Source of the DNA: Plotosus lineatus
Taxonomy: Eukaryota > Chordata > Actinopteri > Siluriformes > Plotosidae
Length of the DNA: 64,000 nucleotides
NCBI GenBank assembly: GCA_024760905.1
Contig: CM045735.1
Coordinates: forward strand, 32,426,749-32,490,748
Direction: 5' to 3'
Shown here: in pieces, positions 45,664 through 57,005 of the stretch
Layout of the letters: each line of letters opens with the position of its first letter
Numbering within the stretch: the stretch's first letter is position 1
Made by a program: the position numbers and the translations under genes
Notes under the pieces: model-generated
The model's input: only the letters and a program-made list of their open reading frames with translations
What the model was told of the DNA's origin: nothing
The model's database searches: none

Positions 45664-45811
45664 ATGTGCCTTTTGGTTGGTGAGATGTGATTTTCAGACG
45701 CACTGTGTATATCGGGGTGTAAAAAGGCTCCAATGTGGATCAGAAAAATGACTATACCATCATCCTGCCAGAGCGAAAAAAATTAATGTTATTAAACTTA
45801 ATGGGCCCACT

Positions 45812-46143
45812 CATTTATTTGCTGAACCAGATAATCCTTCTATAAACATACCGGAGCCTATCTCAGCCAACACTGGGCAAAGGTGGGCTTCACCTCGGAG
45901 AACTTTCCAGACAATTGCAAACTAAACCGTTCATAATGGCATCCACACCTAGGGGCAATCTGCAACCATCATTTAGCCTACAGTGCATGCTTTTGGGCTG
46001 AGGGAGGAAAACAGAGTACCCTCAGCAAACCCACACAAGCATGAAGAGAACTTGCAAAGTCCACACAAAAACACCCGTGTATGGGACTCAAACCCCAGAG
46101 CTTCCTGCTGCGATGAGGACACGCTAACCACTACGGCACCAAG
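45812..46143 (-). mobile_element. SINE-B copy
   Basis: CTCATTTATTTGCTGAACC (tail N), GGGGCAATCTGCAACC, and head GGGACTCAAACCCCAGAGC...AACCACTACGGCACC. Confidence 0.75.
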
Positions 46144-46676
46144 GATTATTTTACCTCATATTAAAAATAAATATGAAAATGATTATATGTGCAAACCTAT
46201 GCCACTGTGCCACCCTGGACTCAGGGTGCTTAGGCTGAATTCAGATCTTTCTCTTTGTCTCATTTTAAAGGAACCTTCAACTTTTCCTCCTTTGATAATT
46301 CGCATGAATGTGTCATGTGATGACTTTGCTGTAACACTGAGCTTTGACCTTGACTTTGCAAAACCAGGTGTATAAAACCTGGCAGAGGAAAAAAAGATAT
46401 GTACAAAATCTGTTAAGATTAAAGTTAATTTTATCAGTTCAAAATGAAACATCGTTTCTCCATTTGTTGCTATGTACATGTAACAAAGTGCTGAGATTGT
46501 GCCAAATAAATACAGTAAATAAATAAACAAATAAAATCCTTGGATTCTCATCCAAATTTTTCAAAACCTAAATGTGACATATAGAAAACAAACGCAAATA
46601 GAGAAATATGGTGACTGTCAGCAGTTTAAAGCTAAATGTAGGTAAAGCGAATGAAGCCTGACGATACACCTTAGAT
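46144..46676. other. No feature recognised
   Basis: AT-rich sequence without a supported exon or repeat. Confidence 0.4.
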
Positions 46677-46798
46677 CAGGGGTCCCCAACCTTTTTATCA
46701 CCACAGACCGGTCAACGCTTGACAATTTTACTGCGGACCGGGGGGAGGGGGCGGTGTCATAGATTGTTTATATTGGAAATATAATTTATTTATAAAAA

Positions 46799-46847
<49 letters not shown>

Positions 46848-46853
46848 GATCAT

Positions 46854-46889
<36 letters not shown>

Positions 46890-47296
46890 AATAATAATAA
46901 TAATAAGCACTCCATAAATGTTATTTTTCAACAGCTGAAATAAAGTTGGTTGGGAAGTAGAGCTTGAACTTTTCTAAAAAAAAAAAAAAAAAACAATAAA
47001 ACACAGGTGATGGTGCACCAGCTGGGAGAATGAAGGCTCAGGCTCAGTCTCACCCATAATCCTGCTATTGTTTGAAACATGTCCAACTCGCCTCTCTTCA
47101 TGTGCCGTCCCCTTGTGGGTTACATTTTAGCCCTCAAATGACCGACATGTAACCGAGAGAATCTGGTCATTTTTCAAAATAAAAGATTTTTTCAAAAATG
47201 AAGATCGTTCAGACAGTAAATCAAATGGAAATAATTAATTATTTATTCTGCGGACCGGAACCAATTAAACTGTGGACCGGTGGTTGGAGACCCCTG
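46677..47296. mobile_element. hAT MITE, 620 bp
   Basis: The ends CAGGGGTCCCCAACC and CAGGGGTCTCCAACCACCGG (inward from the right) are flanked by an exact 8-base duplication, CCTTAGAT, at 46669-46676 and 47297-47304. CGGACCGG motifs lie near both ends. It contains a triplet-repeat tract. Same family as 28158-28448. Confidence 0.95.
46801..46903. repeat. Compound (TTA)n(CAT)n(ATA)n tract
   Basis: TTA units at 46801-46846, CAT/ATC units at 46855-46888 and ATA units to 46903. The TTA and ATA blocks are complementary inverted repeats. Confidence 0.93.
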
Positions 47297-47304
47297 CCTT
47301 AGAT

Positions 47305-47737
47305 GACCAGTCTTTTACATGGACATTTAATATGTATTAAACTCTGAACAAATATCTATATCTTGCAGTTCCAAAAATCTTCAGAAAATATAACTTTTCA
47401 AACAAGAATAAGATAATATTGCAGCACTAATTTCCATGCACGGGTGCTGATGAGAAACCAGGATTTTTTTTTTTTTATCTAGCCTCAAGTAAAGTGCAGA
47501 TAGTGAAAGATATTGAGACACAGGATAGTATACAAACTATGTGATTGCACTTGGTATAATAAATAAAGCAGAAAGCATGTACCAGAATATCTGTAGAGAA
47601 TTGGTGAACAAGGCCACACAGAGAAGCAGATTACAGTAAAAAAAAAAAAAAAAAAAAAAAGTTGCAAGTAAACCTGGAGACTCCAAACAGTTGATAGAAG
47701 TCTAAAATATTGCAAATGAAAAAGCAGCACTGCAATG
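47305..47737. other. No gene recognised
   Basis: Contains a poly(A) tract of about 23 at 47638-47660. Confidence 0.4.
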
Positions 47738-47798
47738 ACCCAGCCTTTCTGTGACACTTATTGGGATTCAGCAGTTCAAAAAATGAATGAATGGATGA
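47738..47798 (+). mobile_element. Tail N fragment
   Basis: TTTCTGTGACACTTATTGGG-like sequence, then GATTCAGCAGTTCAAAAAATG and AATG units: the last 60 bp of a tail N SINE. Confidence 0.6.
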
Positions 47799-47859
47799 AA
47801 GACAGTATATGAGCTTATTGTGCATTTACAACATTTGAAAAATTGTAAACGAACAGGTC

Positions 47860-48220
47860 ATTTAATTAAGTAGCATATGAGTAATTGTGATAGTCGCAGT
47901 ATATTGAGAGGAACTGTAGACTGAAGTGAAGTGCAAGTGCACTTCTCAGCAACTGGAGCGTTGAGGAGTCTGACAGCATGCGGTAAGAATATATGGCACA
48001 TTCTGGAAGTACTCGAGCGGATGCTCTGATACTGTCTGTCTGATGGCAAAAGGGTGTACAGCCTGGGTACGGGGTAACTTTTATCCTTGACAATACTACC
48101 TGCTCTTCTAATGCAGCGGACGTGGTAGATGTTTTGTACGGAAACATTGTTTTTAGCTGCTCTCGCAATCTGCTGCAATCAGAAACATGGCCGTTCCCAA
48201 ACCACTCTCAGTGATACTCC
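47860..48220. other. Probable repeat of unknown family
   Basis: GC-richer than its surroundings, with wording such as GAGTCTGACAGCATGCGGTA and GACAATACTACCTGCTCTTC that looks like a decayed LINE 3' region. No second copy is in the window, so this is only a suspicion. Confidence 0.3.
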
Positions 48221-48574
48221 TGTAAAAAGTACTCAGCTTCTACAGCTTAAACTTTTAAAACACTGGCACAATAATTGTTTTGAACAGAAAAAAGAACGCC
48301 ATAACGATCTTAAGAGCAGCTCTGCTTTTAGCCAATGAATAAATTTATGTTACCCTTTAAATATTACCTCAAATGATCTAGCTGAGCTTGAGTAACCTTT
48401 AGTACCAGACTTTAATATGCCGTGCTGACACTGCTGGCAGCGTGTTGGTATAGGTCTTAACAAAACAAAAACAAGAGCATTCAGAAGGTGCAAAACTTTG
48501 CCAAGCCAAACAAGGCCTGCATACCATCTTCAAAATCAGTGCTGAAGATAATGTTATAAATATATGGGTTCTGG

Positions 48575-48945
48575 AGTGGTCATCAACAAGGTGAGTGACT
48601 GTTAACCAAGAGATCACAAGTTCGAATGCGGGATAATGCCACAGCCATCTGTGACCAGGAGCCCATGGGAGCGGAAAAAAAAAACAAGCTCTCACGGGAG
48701 GCAAAGATGGCATACATTCACTTCCCTGTCACTCGCCTGCCAATCATGCTTTACTGTGAGCTCATTTGTACAGGGAGGTGGATCGTGCTTTCCCACCAAG
48801 TGTGTTAGACCACAAACAAATACAGATGTGACGCACTTCAAAGGGGTGGGTAGCTAGTATTGCATGTCAAGGAGGAAGGCTGTGCATGCTTTCGCCCCTC
48901 CCTGATTGGTGATGGTTGTTTGATAGGGAAGGCAAAAACTTGATC
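48575..48945 (+). mobile_element. SINE-C copy
   Basis: TGGTCATCAACAAGGTGAGTG at the start, a B-box-like ACAAGTTCGAATGCGG, AGGAGCCCATGGGAGCGG, ACTTCCCTGTCACTC, and CCTCCCTGATTGGTGATGG at the end. Same order as 23035-23455. Confidence 0.7.
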
Positions 48946-49261
48946 ATACAAAAGCACACGTCCGCTCATGAAGACAAGGGCAACATAAATTCACCTACGT
49001 GCGGCATATTGCTAGTCTTATATCCAACAATATCTCAATGACTGAGAAGGGAGTCCGAGCTGTCAGAGCCACCTTCTGTTTCCCCTGCGGATGAGATGGA
49101 GCTGGCCAAAAGTACATGCAATATAAACAGAAAAGGTCAGTACAAACCCTTGTCAAGCCACACAATCCCCCATATGAACTCATAAAAAAATCATCCTATC
49201 ACACAGATTTTTGATTTTGATATACTGTACTAATCTCGTGAGGGAAATGATTGCCTCTGCA

Positions 49262-49280
49262 GTTGAACCCTTCCAAAGTG

Positions 49281-49323
<43 letters not shown>

Positions 49324-49470
49324 ACAGTGAGCACACACACTCTCTGAGCAGTGGGCTGCCACACACATTGTGGGCACCCAGAGAGCAGTTAAAGGTTAGG
49401 TGCCTTGCTCAAGGGCACTTAGGCCATGAAGGTGGAGCCATCAGGTTTAGTCATCATGGTGTCTTTGTTT
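49262..49470 (-). mobile_element. SINE-D copy with (CA)n
   Basis: Plus-strand TGAGCACACACACTCTCTGA, GAGCAGTGGGCTGCC and GGTGCCTTGCTCAAGGGCAC. A (CA)n tract occupies 49282-49318. Confidence 0.6.
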
Positions 49471-49924
49471 TCCAACACCCCACCTCTGGTAGAAACTTTA
49501 AGAAAATCCATGCATCATTTTTACTATAATTATTCTAAAACAGGAACAAAAAACCTCTATAAAAGCATAACCTCTGGGCAGAAGTAAAAAAAACAATAAT
49601 AACTTGATATACACCCTCTTTGGTTTTCAATCTTTCAATAGAGCTACACATAGTGTTATTGTGTTGCACCCTTAATACACACTAATGTGGAGTCTGGATA
49701 TGATTTCCCCAGATGCAACCCATTTGTTTATTTGCATGATTTGGGGATTTCTCCTCTGTGAGGTTTATTAGTCAAGGAATATCACATTAGCAATATGTGA
49801 GGTGATGAGGACAAGAAACGTTATAGCATTTGGGGGTGAGGTTTAGCATGTGATAGGGAGTGAAGGACGTGTTTAAAGATACATTAGAGGATTCAATGGG
49901 AATTTAGGTGATAGCTCAGTCTTG

Positions 49925-49927
<3 letters not shown>
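49471..49927. other. No feature recognised
   Basis: AT-rich sequence without a supported gene or repeat. Confidence 0.4.

Positions 49928-50003
<76 letters not shown>
49928..50003. repeat. (GT)38 microsatellite
   Basis: An uninterrupted GT run followed by GAGAGAGA. Confidence 0.97.
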
Positions 50004-50011
<8 letters not shown>

Positions 50012-50177
50012 CAGAGTTGAGTTGAACAGAAGCGGAGCAACAGTGGTGGCTACCAGGTTGAACAAGAATATTCTTTTTGTTCCTTTCTTTAACTTTGAAA
50101 CTATGAACAGTATGCTACTTGAATGGATAGACATGTGCTGTCATCTTCTGTATATGCACCATCAATATCCATATTTG

Positions 50178-50482
50178 CACTGGTTTATTAACTGTTTCAT
50201 CCTACTAGGGTCATGGCAAGGCTGGAGCTTATCTCAGCCGGCTCTGGGCAAAGCCAGGGTATATACATCATATGGATGATGGCGGGGTACACAATTGACA
50301 AACCAGCAGCCTATTGCAGGGCCAACACCCATAATTATTCACACACCTCGGGGCAATTTGGAACAGCAAATTAGTCTATGTGCATTTATTGGACTGTGAG
50401 AAGAAACCAGAGTACCAAGAGGAAACCCATATAGGTACAGGTAGGACTTGCATGCCAGCCACTGTGCCATCTATGCATAGGT
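50178..50482 (-). mobile_element. SINE-B copy
   Basis: Tail N at the left (TTAACTGTTTCATCCTACTAGG), body CACCTCGGGGCAATTTGGAA, and a partial head at the right. Confidence 0.7.
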
Positions 50483-51222
50483 TCATCAACGAAAAACGGC
50501 CCTGGGTCTGGTCCTGTGTGTGGTCATTATTAGCAACAGGGGGTGATTATGGGTAGAAAACTTCCATATCTCAATGAAAGTGTATCATATCGATTTGCAG
50601 CCAGTTCGCAGTTAAGTTGTGTGATGTTCCCACCATCTTCCCACCCATTTTACACATGCCTGCTTTCACAAGCACTCATAAGAGCCACCCCTGAAGTGTG
50701 CTTTTCAAAGGAAGGTGCAAATGCCAGCTGAAAGTCAATAAGAGCCCAATAATTTCTGGAAATGTTTTCAATAAGGAGATGGCAAATATAGGAACACAGC
50801 CTTCACTGAATATATATTGACAAGGATCCCTAGTTTGTGCATTATTTATTTATTAAATTATTTATTATTTATTTATTTATTTATTTATTTGGACATTCTG
50901 GGAAATTTAACCACTTTAATCATTTTTGTATTTCTAGTTTAAAACCAAAAGGAGATTTAATGGTGATAATTACGGATTGCAATGACTTTTAAATAGTCAG
51001 AGGCTCTTATCTAGAGCAGACATGACATGTTAAAAGCTGTCAGGACTTGCTTTAAGTGGGAAATCATGGGGTGTGAACAACAGCTGCGGTGCGAAAAGAC
51101 TGAATGCGGAATTACTTATTTAATGTACGACTATTTTTAAATACCAGTAATAAAACTGAACACATACAAATAATAAATCTTCCATTTCTGCCCATTCAAG
51201 TCTTCAGGAGATCAGTCTTTTT
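50483..51222. other. No gene recognised
   Basis: Contains an ATTT-rich simple tract at 50843-50890. Confidence 0.4.
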
Positions 51223-51238
51223 CATCTTTCGTTTTTAT

Positions 51239-51890
51239 CTTCTTCTTCTTCTTCTTCTTCTTTTACTTTCGGCTGCTCCCTTCAGGGGTCGCCACAGCAA
51301 ATCATCCGCCTCCACCTCACCCTGTCCTCTGCATCTTCTTTTCTGACTCCAACGACCTTCATGTCTTCCTTCACCACATCCATAAATCTCTTCTTCGGTC
51401 TTCCTCGAGGCCTTCTGCCTGGTAGTTCCAAACTCAGCATCCTACTGCCAATATACTCACTATCCCTCCTCTGTACATGTCCAAACAATCTCAATCTAGC
51501 CTCTCTGACTTTGTCTCCAAAACATCTTACGTGGGCTGTCCCTCTGATATACTCATTTCTGATCCTATCCATCCTCGTTACTCCCAGAGAGAACCTCAAC
51601 ATTTTCATCTCCGCTACCTCCAGCTCTGCCTCCTGCCTTTTCCTCAGCGCCACTGTTTCTAAGCCATACAGCATCGCTGGCCTCACCACCGTCTTGTACA
51701 CTTTTCCCTTCATTCTTGCTGACACTCTCCTATCGCACATCACACCGGATACTTTTCTCCAACCATTCCAGCCTGCCTGCACACGCTTCTTCACCTCTTT
51801 TCCACACTCTCCATTGCTCTGGATTGTTGAGCCTAAGAACTTTAAATCCTCCACCTTCGTTTTCTCTGCTCCCTGTAACATCACCGTTCC
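51239..51890 (-). mobile_element. RTE LINE, 5'-truncated, 652 bp, exact TSD
   Basis: The 3' fifth of the family, reversed, flanked by an exact 16-base duplication, CATCTTTCGTTTTTAT, at 51223-51238 and 51891-51906. The polyprotein C-terminus stays open for about 200 codons on the minus strand ([50 protein letters not shown]), ending CGDP then stop. The undamaged frame and exact duplication indicate a young copy. Confidence 0.95.
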
Positions 51891-52082
51891 CATCTTTCGT
51901 TTTTATATCAATGAATAGATCTGTCTTGTATTATATGCAGCTCAAAAACACTTTCTAAACTCCTTATTAAACTAAGCCTCCTTTAATATACACACAATGA
52001 GGGTTTATTAAAGCTTCCAAAGTCCTTGAGCAGGATAAATAAACTGTATGTTAGAAATGGTCAGCTGTTGCCTGAGGGCAGC

Positions 52083-52300
52083 CCTGACATAATGGCAAGA
52101 GAAGCAGGTTTGGTACCAAAAGTTCGATTTCTGAACCTGCAGGGGAAATGCTTGGCGTCTGAGGATCAGCGGCACCTTCCCTTTTCTCAACCTTTAGAAA
52201 CCTTGAACAAGCCACATTACCCCTGACTGCTCTCCGGGTGCTGCAACGTGGCTGCCCACTGCTCCCAGTGTGTGTGTTCACGATGGATGAATTAAATGCA
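52083..52300 (+). mobile_element. SINE-D copy
   Basis: B-box-like AAAAGTTCGATTTC, then CCCCTGACTGCTCTCCGGGT, GCTGCCCACTGCTCCCAGTG and GATGGATGAATTAAATGCAG. Confidence 0.65.
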
Positions 52301-52439
52301 GTTCTTTTTTTTTTCCCCACTTTGGCACTAATACAGTATACAGAAAAACTCTCATACCAAAGGCTGGCACTGACAAAAATACTATTTTAGGAAATACTAC
52401 ATTAAAGTTGTTTCAGCCTGATTAAATGCATTAGTGGTG

Positions 52440-52622
52440 GCATTTAAGGCATTTGGTACACAAATGCTTATTCAGAGCAGTTAACATTTCATCACATCTG
52501 TAACTGAAAATTTCAGAATTAAGGGCCTTGTTCAAGGGCCCAACTGGTGGTACTAGGGCTTGAACTGTGCAACGCCTGATCAGTAACCCAGAGCCTTAAC
52601 CAGTGAGCCACCACTGTCCCTG
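52440..52622 (-). mobile_element. SINE-E copy
   Basis: Plus-strand GCATTTAAGGCATTTGGTAC, GGGCCTTGTTCAAGGGCCC, and right end CCAGTGAGCCACCACTGTCCC (complement of a tRNA-like head). Same order as 63001-63170. Confidence 0.7.
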
Positions 52623-52890
52623 TCGCATGGTGGAAGAGGTACTGGACACCTTGGAAACTGTGGTAGATCATAGCATGACGGCGAAACTTCAATCTATTCT
52701 CAAAAAAATCCTGATCATCTACTTCGTAAGGTTATGATTGTACAGAGAAGTATCCTGACGAGCAAGTGCTCCAGTGAACACCACAGGAAACCCTTCCTAC
52801 TCACAGACATAAGACTCTGTAACTACCCCCAACGTCACTCATTCAAACAGTAAGATGTCTCCCGGTCTCCCTTAATATGTCTCTTATTAC
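52623..52890 (+). mobile_element. Possible LINE remnant
   Basis: Wording such as GGTGGAAGAGGTACTGGACA and ACCCTTCCTACTCACAGACA suggests a decayed LINE end. Evidence is only resemblance. Confidence 0.25.
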
Positions 52891-53538
52891 ATCTATAGTG
52901 CCCTACTGTAAAATAACTGTGGCTAATAATAACCTACTGTGGGTAATTTGTGCAATAAGTGTTTCAGTTCCTCAGAATAAAAAATATATAGTTCCTATGT
53001 TCAATATACACTATTCAGTACAAGACCTCTTGCTCCATGAACTATTATTATGAATATAAAGTGCACCTTCTCAAATACACATGCTGCGCAGCATTTAGCG
53101 ACTTTTTAGCAGTTACATAGCAAACTACGTTAAACATTGCATAAGTTTGTTTAAAGTGGACCAGCAAATTTGCTCCAACTTAGAAAAAAATCAATCGTAG
53201 GTGTAAGTCGGACAAAAACCAAGTTCTGCAACATTGGTTAAGAATTACAAAGTGGTACATTCAGAGCTGCGTACGTGCTCTTATAGACCTTTACCACGAC
53301 AGGTATTGCATTGGGAACAGCAAACGGTAGAGTGAGAGCACGGTGGACTTAGGTAGGTGTCACTTGGACCCGAGACCAGAGACCAACTTCCATGTTTGGC
53401 GATCAGCAGTTCAATTAATTGGCACAAAAACAATGCTGTTCATTATAATACAGAGCCGTCTACAATGCAGCTGTAGCTCAGTAAGTGCATCTATAGAAAT
53501 GTTGTGCATGTGTGCGAATGAGTGAGTGTAGTCTATGA
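52891..53538. other. No feature recognised
   Basis: AT-rich sequence without a supported gene or repeat. Confidence 0.4.
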
Positions 53539-53811
53539 CAGTGTTTTTCAATCTTTGAAAAAATCTTGTGGCACACCACCAGCTGAAAATGTTAAAATTT
53601 GAAACTCTGGAGCCTACATTAACAATTTAAAGTCATTCTCATCAAATTTTCTTTAACAGGAATCGAATAAACACAAAAAAATATATTTTTTATTTCTACT
53701 CACTCATTGTGAAACCTGGGTCTGTGTGGATGAACAGAGCTGATCTCCTGACAGGAATCAAAGAAAAACACACACGAAGCTCTTCCTCAACAGCTCTCAT
53801 CTTCCTCAGTC

Positions 53812-53842
<31 letters not shown>

Positions 53843-54146
53843 TTGATGGCAGTCAGGCTTGAAAAGCTTACATGGCACAATGCCACTGTTGGATAGTCTT
53901 TCACCACACACCAGGCACAACGGTACCGGTGGAGTTTCATCTCCGGTAAACGTGAATCCAAATGACGGATGTTTTCCGTTATATTGCCTCGCGCTAGAGG
54001 CTTTGTTCGACTTCACTGTCTTTACTTTCTTTTGACCTCCACTCATACTAGGCCCTTCATCTGGTTCCGAATTTTGTCCAGGTTCCAGTTTGGAGTTGGT
54101 ATTTTTCTTTTTCAAAACCTGTTCCATCATGGTCACTGTTGTGTCT
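53539..54146 (-). mobile_element. hAT element remnant with zinc-finger transposase start
   Basis: The left end CAGTGTTTTTCAATCTTTG followed by TTGTGGCACACC fits a hAT terminus. On the minus strand it carries the coding piece at 53696-54136. The opposite terminus is not seen, perhaps because a second hAT MITE (54155-54641) entered right beside it. Confidence 0.6.
53696..54136 (-). pseudogene. hAT (ZBED-like) transposase deletion derivative
   Basis: An open frame of 146 codons. After a low-complexity start, residues about 50-85 read [39 protein letters not shown]: the BED zinc-finger entry of ZBED5/FAM200-type hAT transposases. Next come an acid/base run ([12 protein letters not shown]) and an end, [15 protein letters not shown], that resembles the extreme C-terminus of the same proteins. 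The RNase-H-like catalytic core between them is missing, and the finger itself lacks its second His pair. It is a joined start-and-end relic, not a working enzyme. Confidence 0.65.
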
Positions 54147-54154
54147 TGCTAATC

Positions 54155-54641
54155 CAGTACTTCTCAATTATTTTCTGTGGCGCCCCCTTTCGGAAGAAAA
54201 AAATTCCATGGCCCGCCCCATCCCCCACCGCACCGTGAGCTACTATAAATAGTATTATTTATGTATAAAATTGTCAATAGTGCACCTCTGCATAACATTG
54301 CATCTTTATTAACACTAAAAACAAAAAGAAAAATACGGTATACGTAGTTCAACTTCGAATAAAGAAAAACGTCATGAACATTTTTAAATCTGTAATCGAA
54401 AAGATTTAAAGTGCACCAATATGCCTGAAATTAATAACATTCTATTGTTTCTTGAGGGGTTGTTTACTGCACTTCATATTGTTTGCTCGTGCGAAAAATT
54501 GCGACACCATAGTGCGACAATGAGAACTAGTGGAGTGGAGGTGCAATTACACTTGATTCTCGTACACAATTCCAGAAAAGCATGTTCCCCAGGATCATAC
54601 GTGCTCCCCCCTGGCATCATACCACTATTTGAGAAGCACTG
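54155..54641. mobile_element. hAT MITE, 487 bp
   Basis: The ends CAGTACTTCTCAATTATTTTC and CAGTGCTTCTCAAATAGTGG (inward from the right) are flanked by an exact 8-base duplication, TGCTAATC, at 54147-54154 and 54642-54649. Same family as 24457-25328, sharing CGCCCCC after the left end and AGTGGAGGTGCAATTACAC inside. Confidence 0.93.
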
Positions 54642-54769
54642 TGCTAATCTCCACCACCTGCCATTATCCACGCATCACTAATCCACTTGTTTCAAAGTAA
54701 AAGGCAGTCAACAACTAGCTACCTGCTTCCCCCTACAGGCGAAGAGTATTTATTACGTTATTTTAGACC

Positions 54770-55013
54770 TTTTCCTTTCGGCTTTTTCCTTTTTTCAGGG
54801 GTCGCCACAGCGAATCATCTGTAGGTTTTTATGTCAGATGCCCTTCCTTACACAACCCTTTAACAAGGGACAGAAACACGCTGATGGCTTTACCGCCTAC
54901 TCTTTACGAAAGTCAGCAATGGTTGTTTTACATGCCTCTCACCATAGACAGTGAGAGACATGGCCGGCCTTGGTTAACCCAGGTAGCTGCACCAATAATT
55001 GCATTATTTTAGA
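54770..55013 (-). mobile_element. SINE-A with tail R, head missing, TSD
   Basis: Begins (minus strand) in the core at AGCTACCTGGG-like sequence and ends in tail R (plus-strand CCTTTCGGCTTTTTCC, GGGGTCGCCACAGCGAATC). Flanked by an exact 12-base duplication, TTATTTTAGACC, at 54758-54769 and 55014-55025. Confidence 0.9.
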
Positions 55014-55035
55014 CCAATTAGGTGAAATTGCCCCT

Positions 55036-55985
55036 CCATGAGTTGCCACCTTATCGTGGCGGAGGGGTTTGTGCGATCTAGTGGTCCCAGGAGCTATGTT
55101 GTCAGGGGCATAATGCCGCTGGTAGGGTCACCCAAGGCAAACAGGCTCTGGGTGAGTGTTCAGATAAGTGCGGTTCAGAAGACCTCAATGGTGGAAATAG
55201 CAAGGACACAGTTTACCTCACCTGGACGTGGGTCACCGGTGCCACCCCTGCCTGGAGCCAGGCCTCAAAGGCGAGCGCCTGGTGGTCAGGCTTCTGCCCA
55301 TGGAGCCTGGCCAGGCCCAGCCCGAAAAGTAAACATGGGTCCGAACTCCCATGGACCCACCACCTGTGGGAGGGGGAAGCAGTTCTCCACAAACACTGTT
55401 TTCAGTGGAGGTGTGGATCCGCTCACCTCGACTGGGGATGTAGTCGAAAGGTGGAGGGAATACTTTGAGGACTTCCTCAATCCCACCAATACGCCCTTCA
55501 TGGAGGAGAAAGACCCTGGGGCTTTGGGTGGTGGTCTGCCAATCACTGGAGTGGACGTCACTGAGGTTGTCTTAAAGCTCCTTTTTAAAACGGGGGACCG
55601 GAGGGAGTGTTCCAATTATTGGGGATTCACACTCCTCAGCCTACCTGGGAAAGTCTATGCAGAGGTACCGGAGAGGAGGATAACAATGTGGTTTTCATCC
55701 TGGCCGTAGCACTCTTGACTAATTCTATACGCTCCACAGGATCTTGGAGGGGGCATGGGAGATTGCCCAATCTGTTTTGTGGATTTGGAGAAGGCTTTCG
55801 ACCGTGTCCCTTGGACTATCTTGTGGGGCATGTTCTGGGAGTACGGCATTCCAGACCCGTTGCTACAGGCCATTCGATCACTGTATCACCAGAGCCAGAG
55901 TTTAGTCCGTATTGGTAACAACAGGTCGAATTTGTTTCCGGTGAGGGTTGGAGTCCGCCAAGGCTGTCCTTTGTCACCAAACACA
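55036..55985 (+). pseudogene. Rex3-like LINE, internally deleted and cut at its 3' side
   Basis: Starts CATGAGTTGCCACCTTATCG, the 5' start of a fish RTE/Rex3-type LINE, then runs through the untranslated region. The endonuclease is missing. Reverse transcriptase blocks follow in one frame: VERWREYFEDFLNPTNTPFM, then, across a deletion, KTGDRRECSNYWGFTLLSLP, then CFVDLEKAFDRVPW, SLVRIGNNRSNLFPV, GVRQGCPLSP. A stop lies at 55707-55709. The copy ends at the RQGCPLSP box, where a SINE-B begins. Confidence 0.75.
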
Positions 55986-55989
55986 GTGG

Positions 55990-56316
55990 TTTGGGTCGTG
56001 GGGAGGCTGGTGCCCATCTCAGCCAAATCTGAATGAGGGTGGGGTACACCATAGACAGCTTGCCAGGTCATCGCAGAACCAACACTCACTCAACCATTCA
56101 AACTCACACTCACACCTAGGGGTGATCTGGAACAGTCAATTAGCCTATTATGCATGATTTTGGACTGTATGTGGAAACCGGAGTAACCAGAGAAAACCCA
56201 CGCAAGCATGGGGAGAACATGAAAAGTTCACACAGAAACACTTGAGCTGGGACTCGAACCCAGGCCTTCTTACTGTAAGTCGGCCATGCTAACGACTACA
56301 CTACCGTATGAACCTA
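55990..56316 (-). mobile_element. SINE-B copy joined to the Rex3-like LINE
   Basis: Tail N at the left (GTCGTGGGGAGGCTGGTGCC), body ACACCTAGGGGTGATCTGGA, and head at the right (GGGACTCGAACCCAGGCC, CTAACGACTACACTACCG). The tail's CCCTAATTAGG end is missing at the junction. Confidence 0.8.
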
Positions 56317-56769
56317 CTACACTAGAACATAAGGATAAAAAAAAAAAACATTAAAATGAGCAACAATGCCCCAAGTAGGTGCAAAAATTAAGTAATACCA
56401 TCCCTTTAACTCAATGCGAAAAGATGGGGGAAAGCAAATTAAAATAATAATTTTATAATTTATCTTTTTTAACAATGACAAAGGCAGGTCAGCTGAGCAC
56501 TGTACTTTGTCAAACAAGGTAAGCAGTATAGCTATTGCTATCTGTTGAACCTATTCATTCAAAATTGTAGATATTACACAGTAAGGTATTAATCCACACT
56601 CCATGAAGGTGCTTTAATATACACTACATGAAAACATAAGAAAAACAAACTAAAATGAGACTTTTATGATTGTTTTTCATTTTAACGTCACCTGCTCCAA
56701 GTGACTGTGACAAACCTTGAGTGTCTGCTGTTTTTATTCATGCATTATGCACATAAAGTTAATTCTCCA
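56317..56769. other. No feature recognised
   Basis: AT-rich sequence without a supported gene or repeat. Confidence 0.4.
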
Positions 56770-57005
56770 ATAGGATGACTCAATGCTGCAGTCTTTAGCA
56801 TATCTGCCTCACAGCAAGGTCCTGGGTTCAAATCCTGGCTTTGGCAATTTCTGTTTCGTTCCACAGTCCAAACGGCTGTCTTAAATCGCCCCTGGTGTTA
56901 ATGTTTACCCTGGGATGGTTGGGTGGGATGTTCAGGGTGTACCCTGCCTTCATCTGGTGTCAGCTCCCCATAACCCTAATAGGATTAATCAGTGTAGCAG
57001 AGGAG
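56770..57005 (+). mobile_element. SINE-B copy, shortened
   Basis: Head GGATGACTCAATGCTGCAGT...GGGTTCAAATCCTGG, a short body, and tail N with CCCTAATAGGATTAATC. Confidence 0.7.

Noticed and set aside
46801..46903. CRISPR-like regular array
   Set aside because: The period is three bases and composition is simple sequence; no spacers. No CRISPR array exists in this eukaryotic window.
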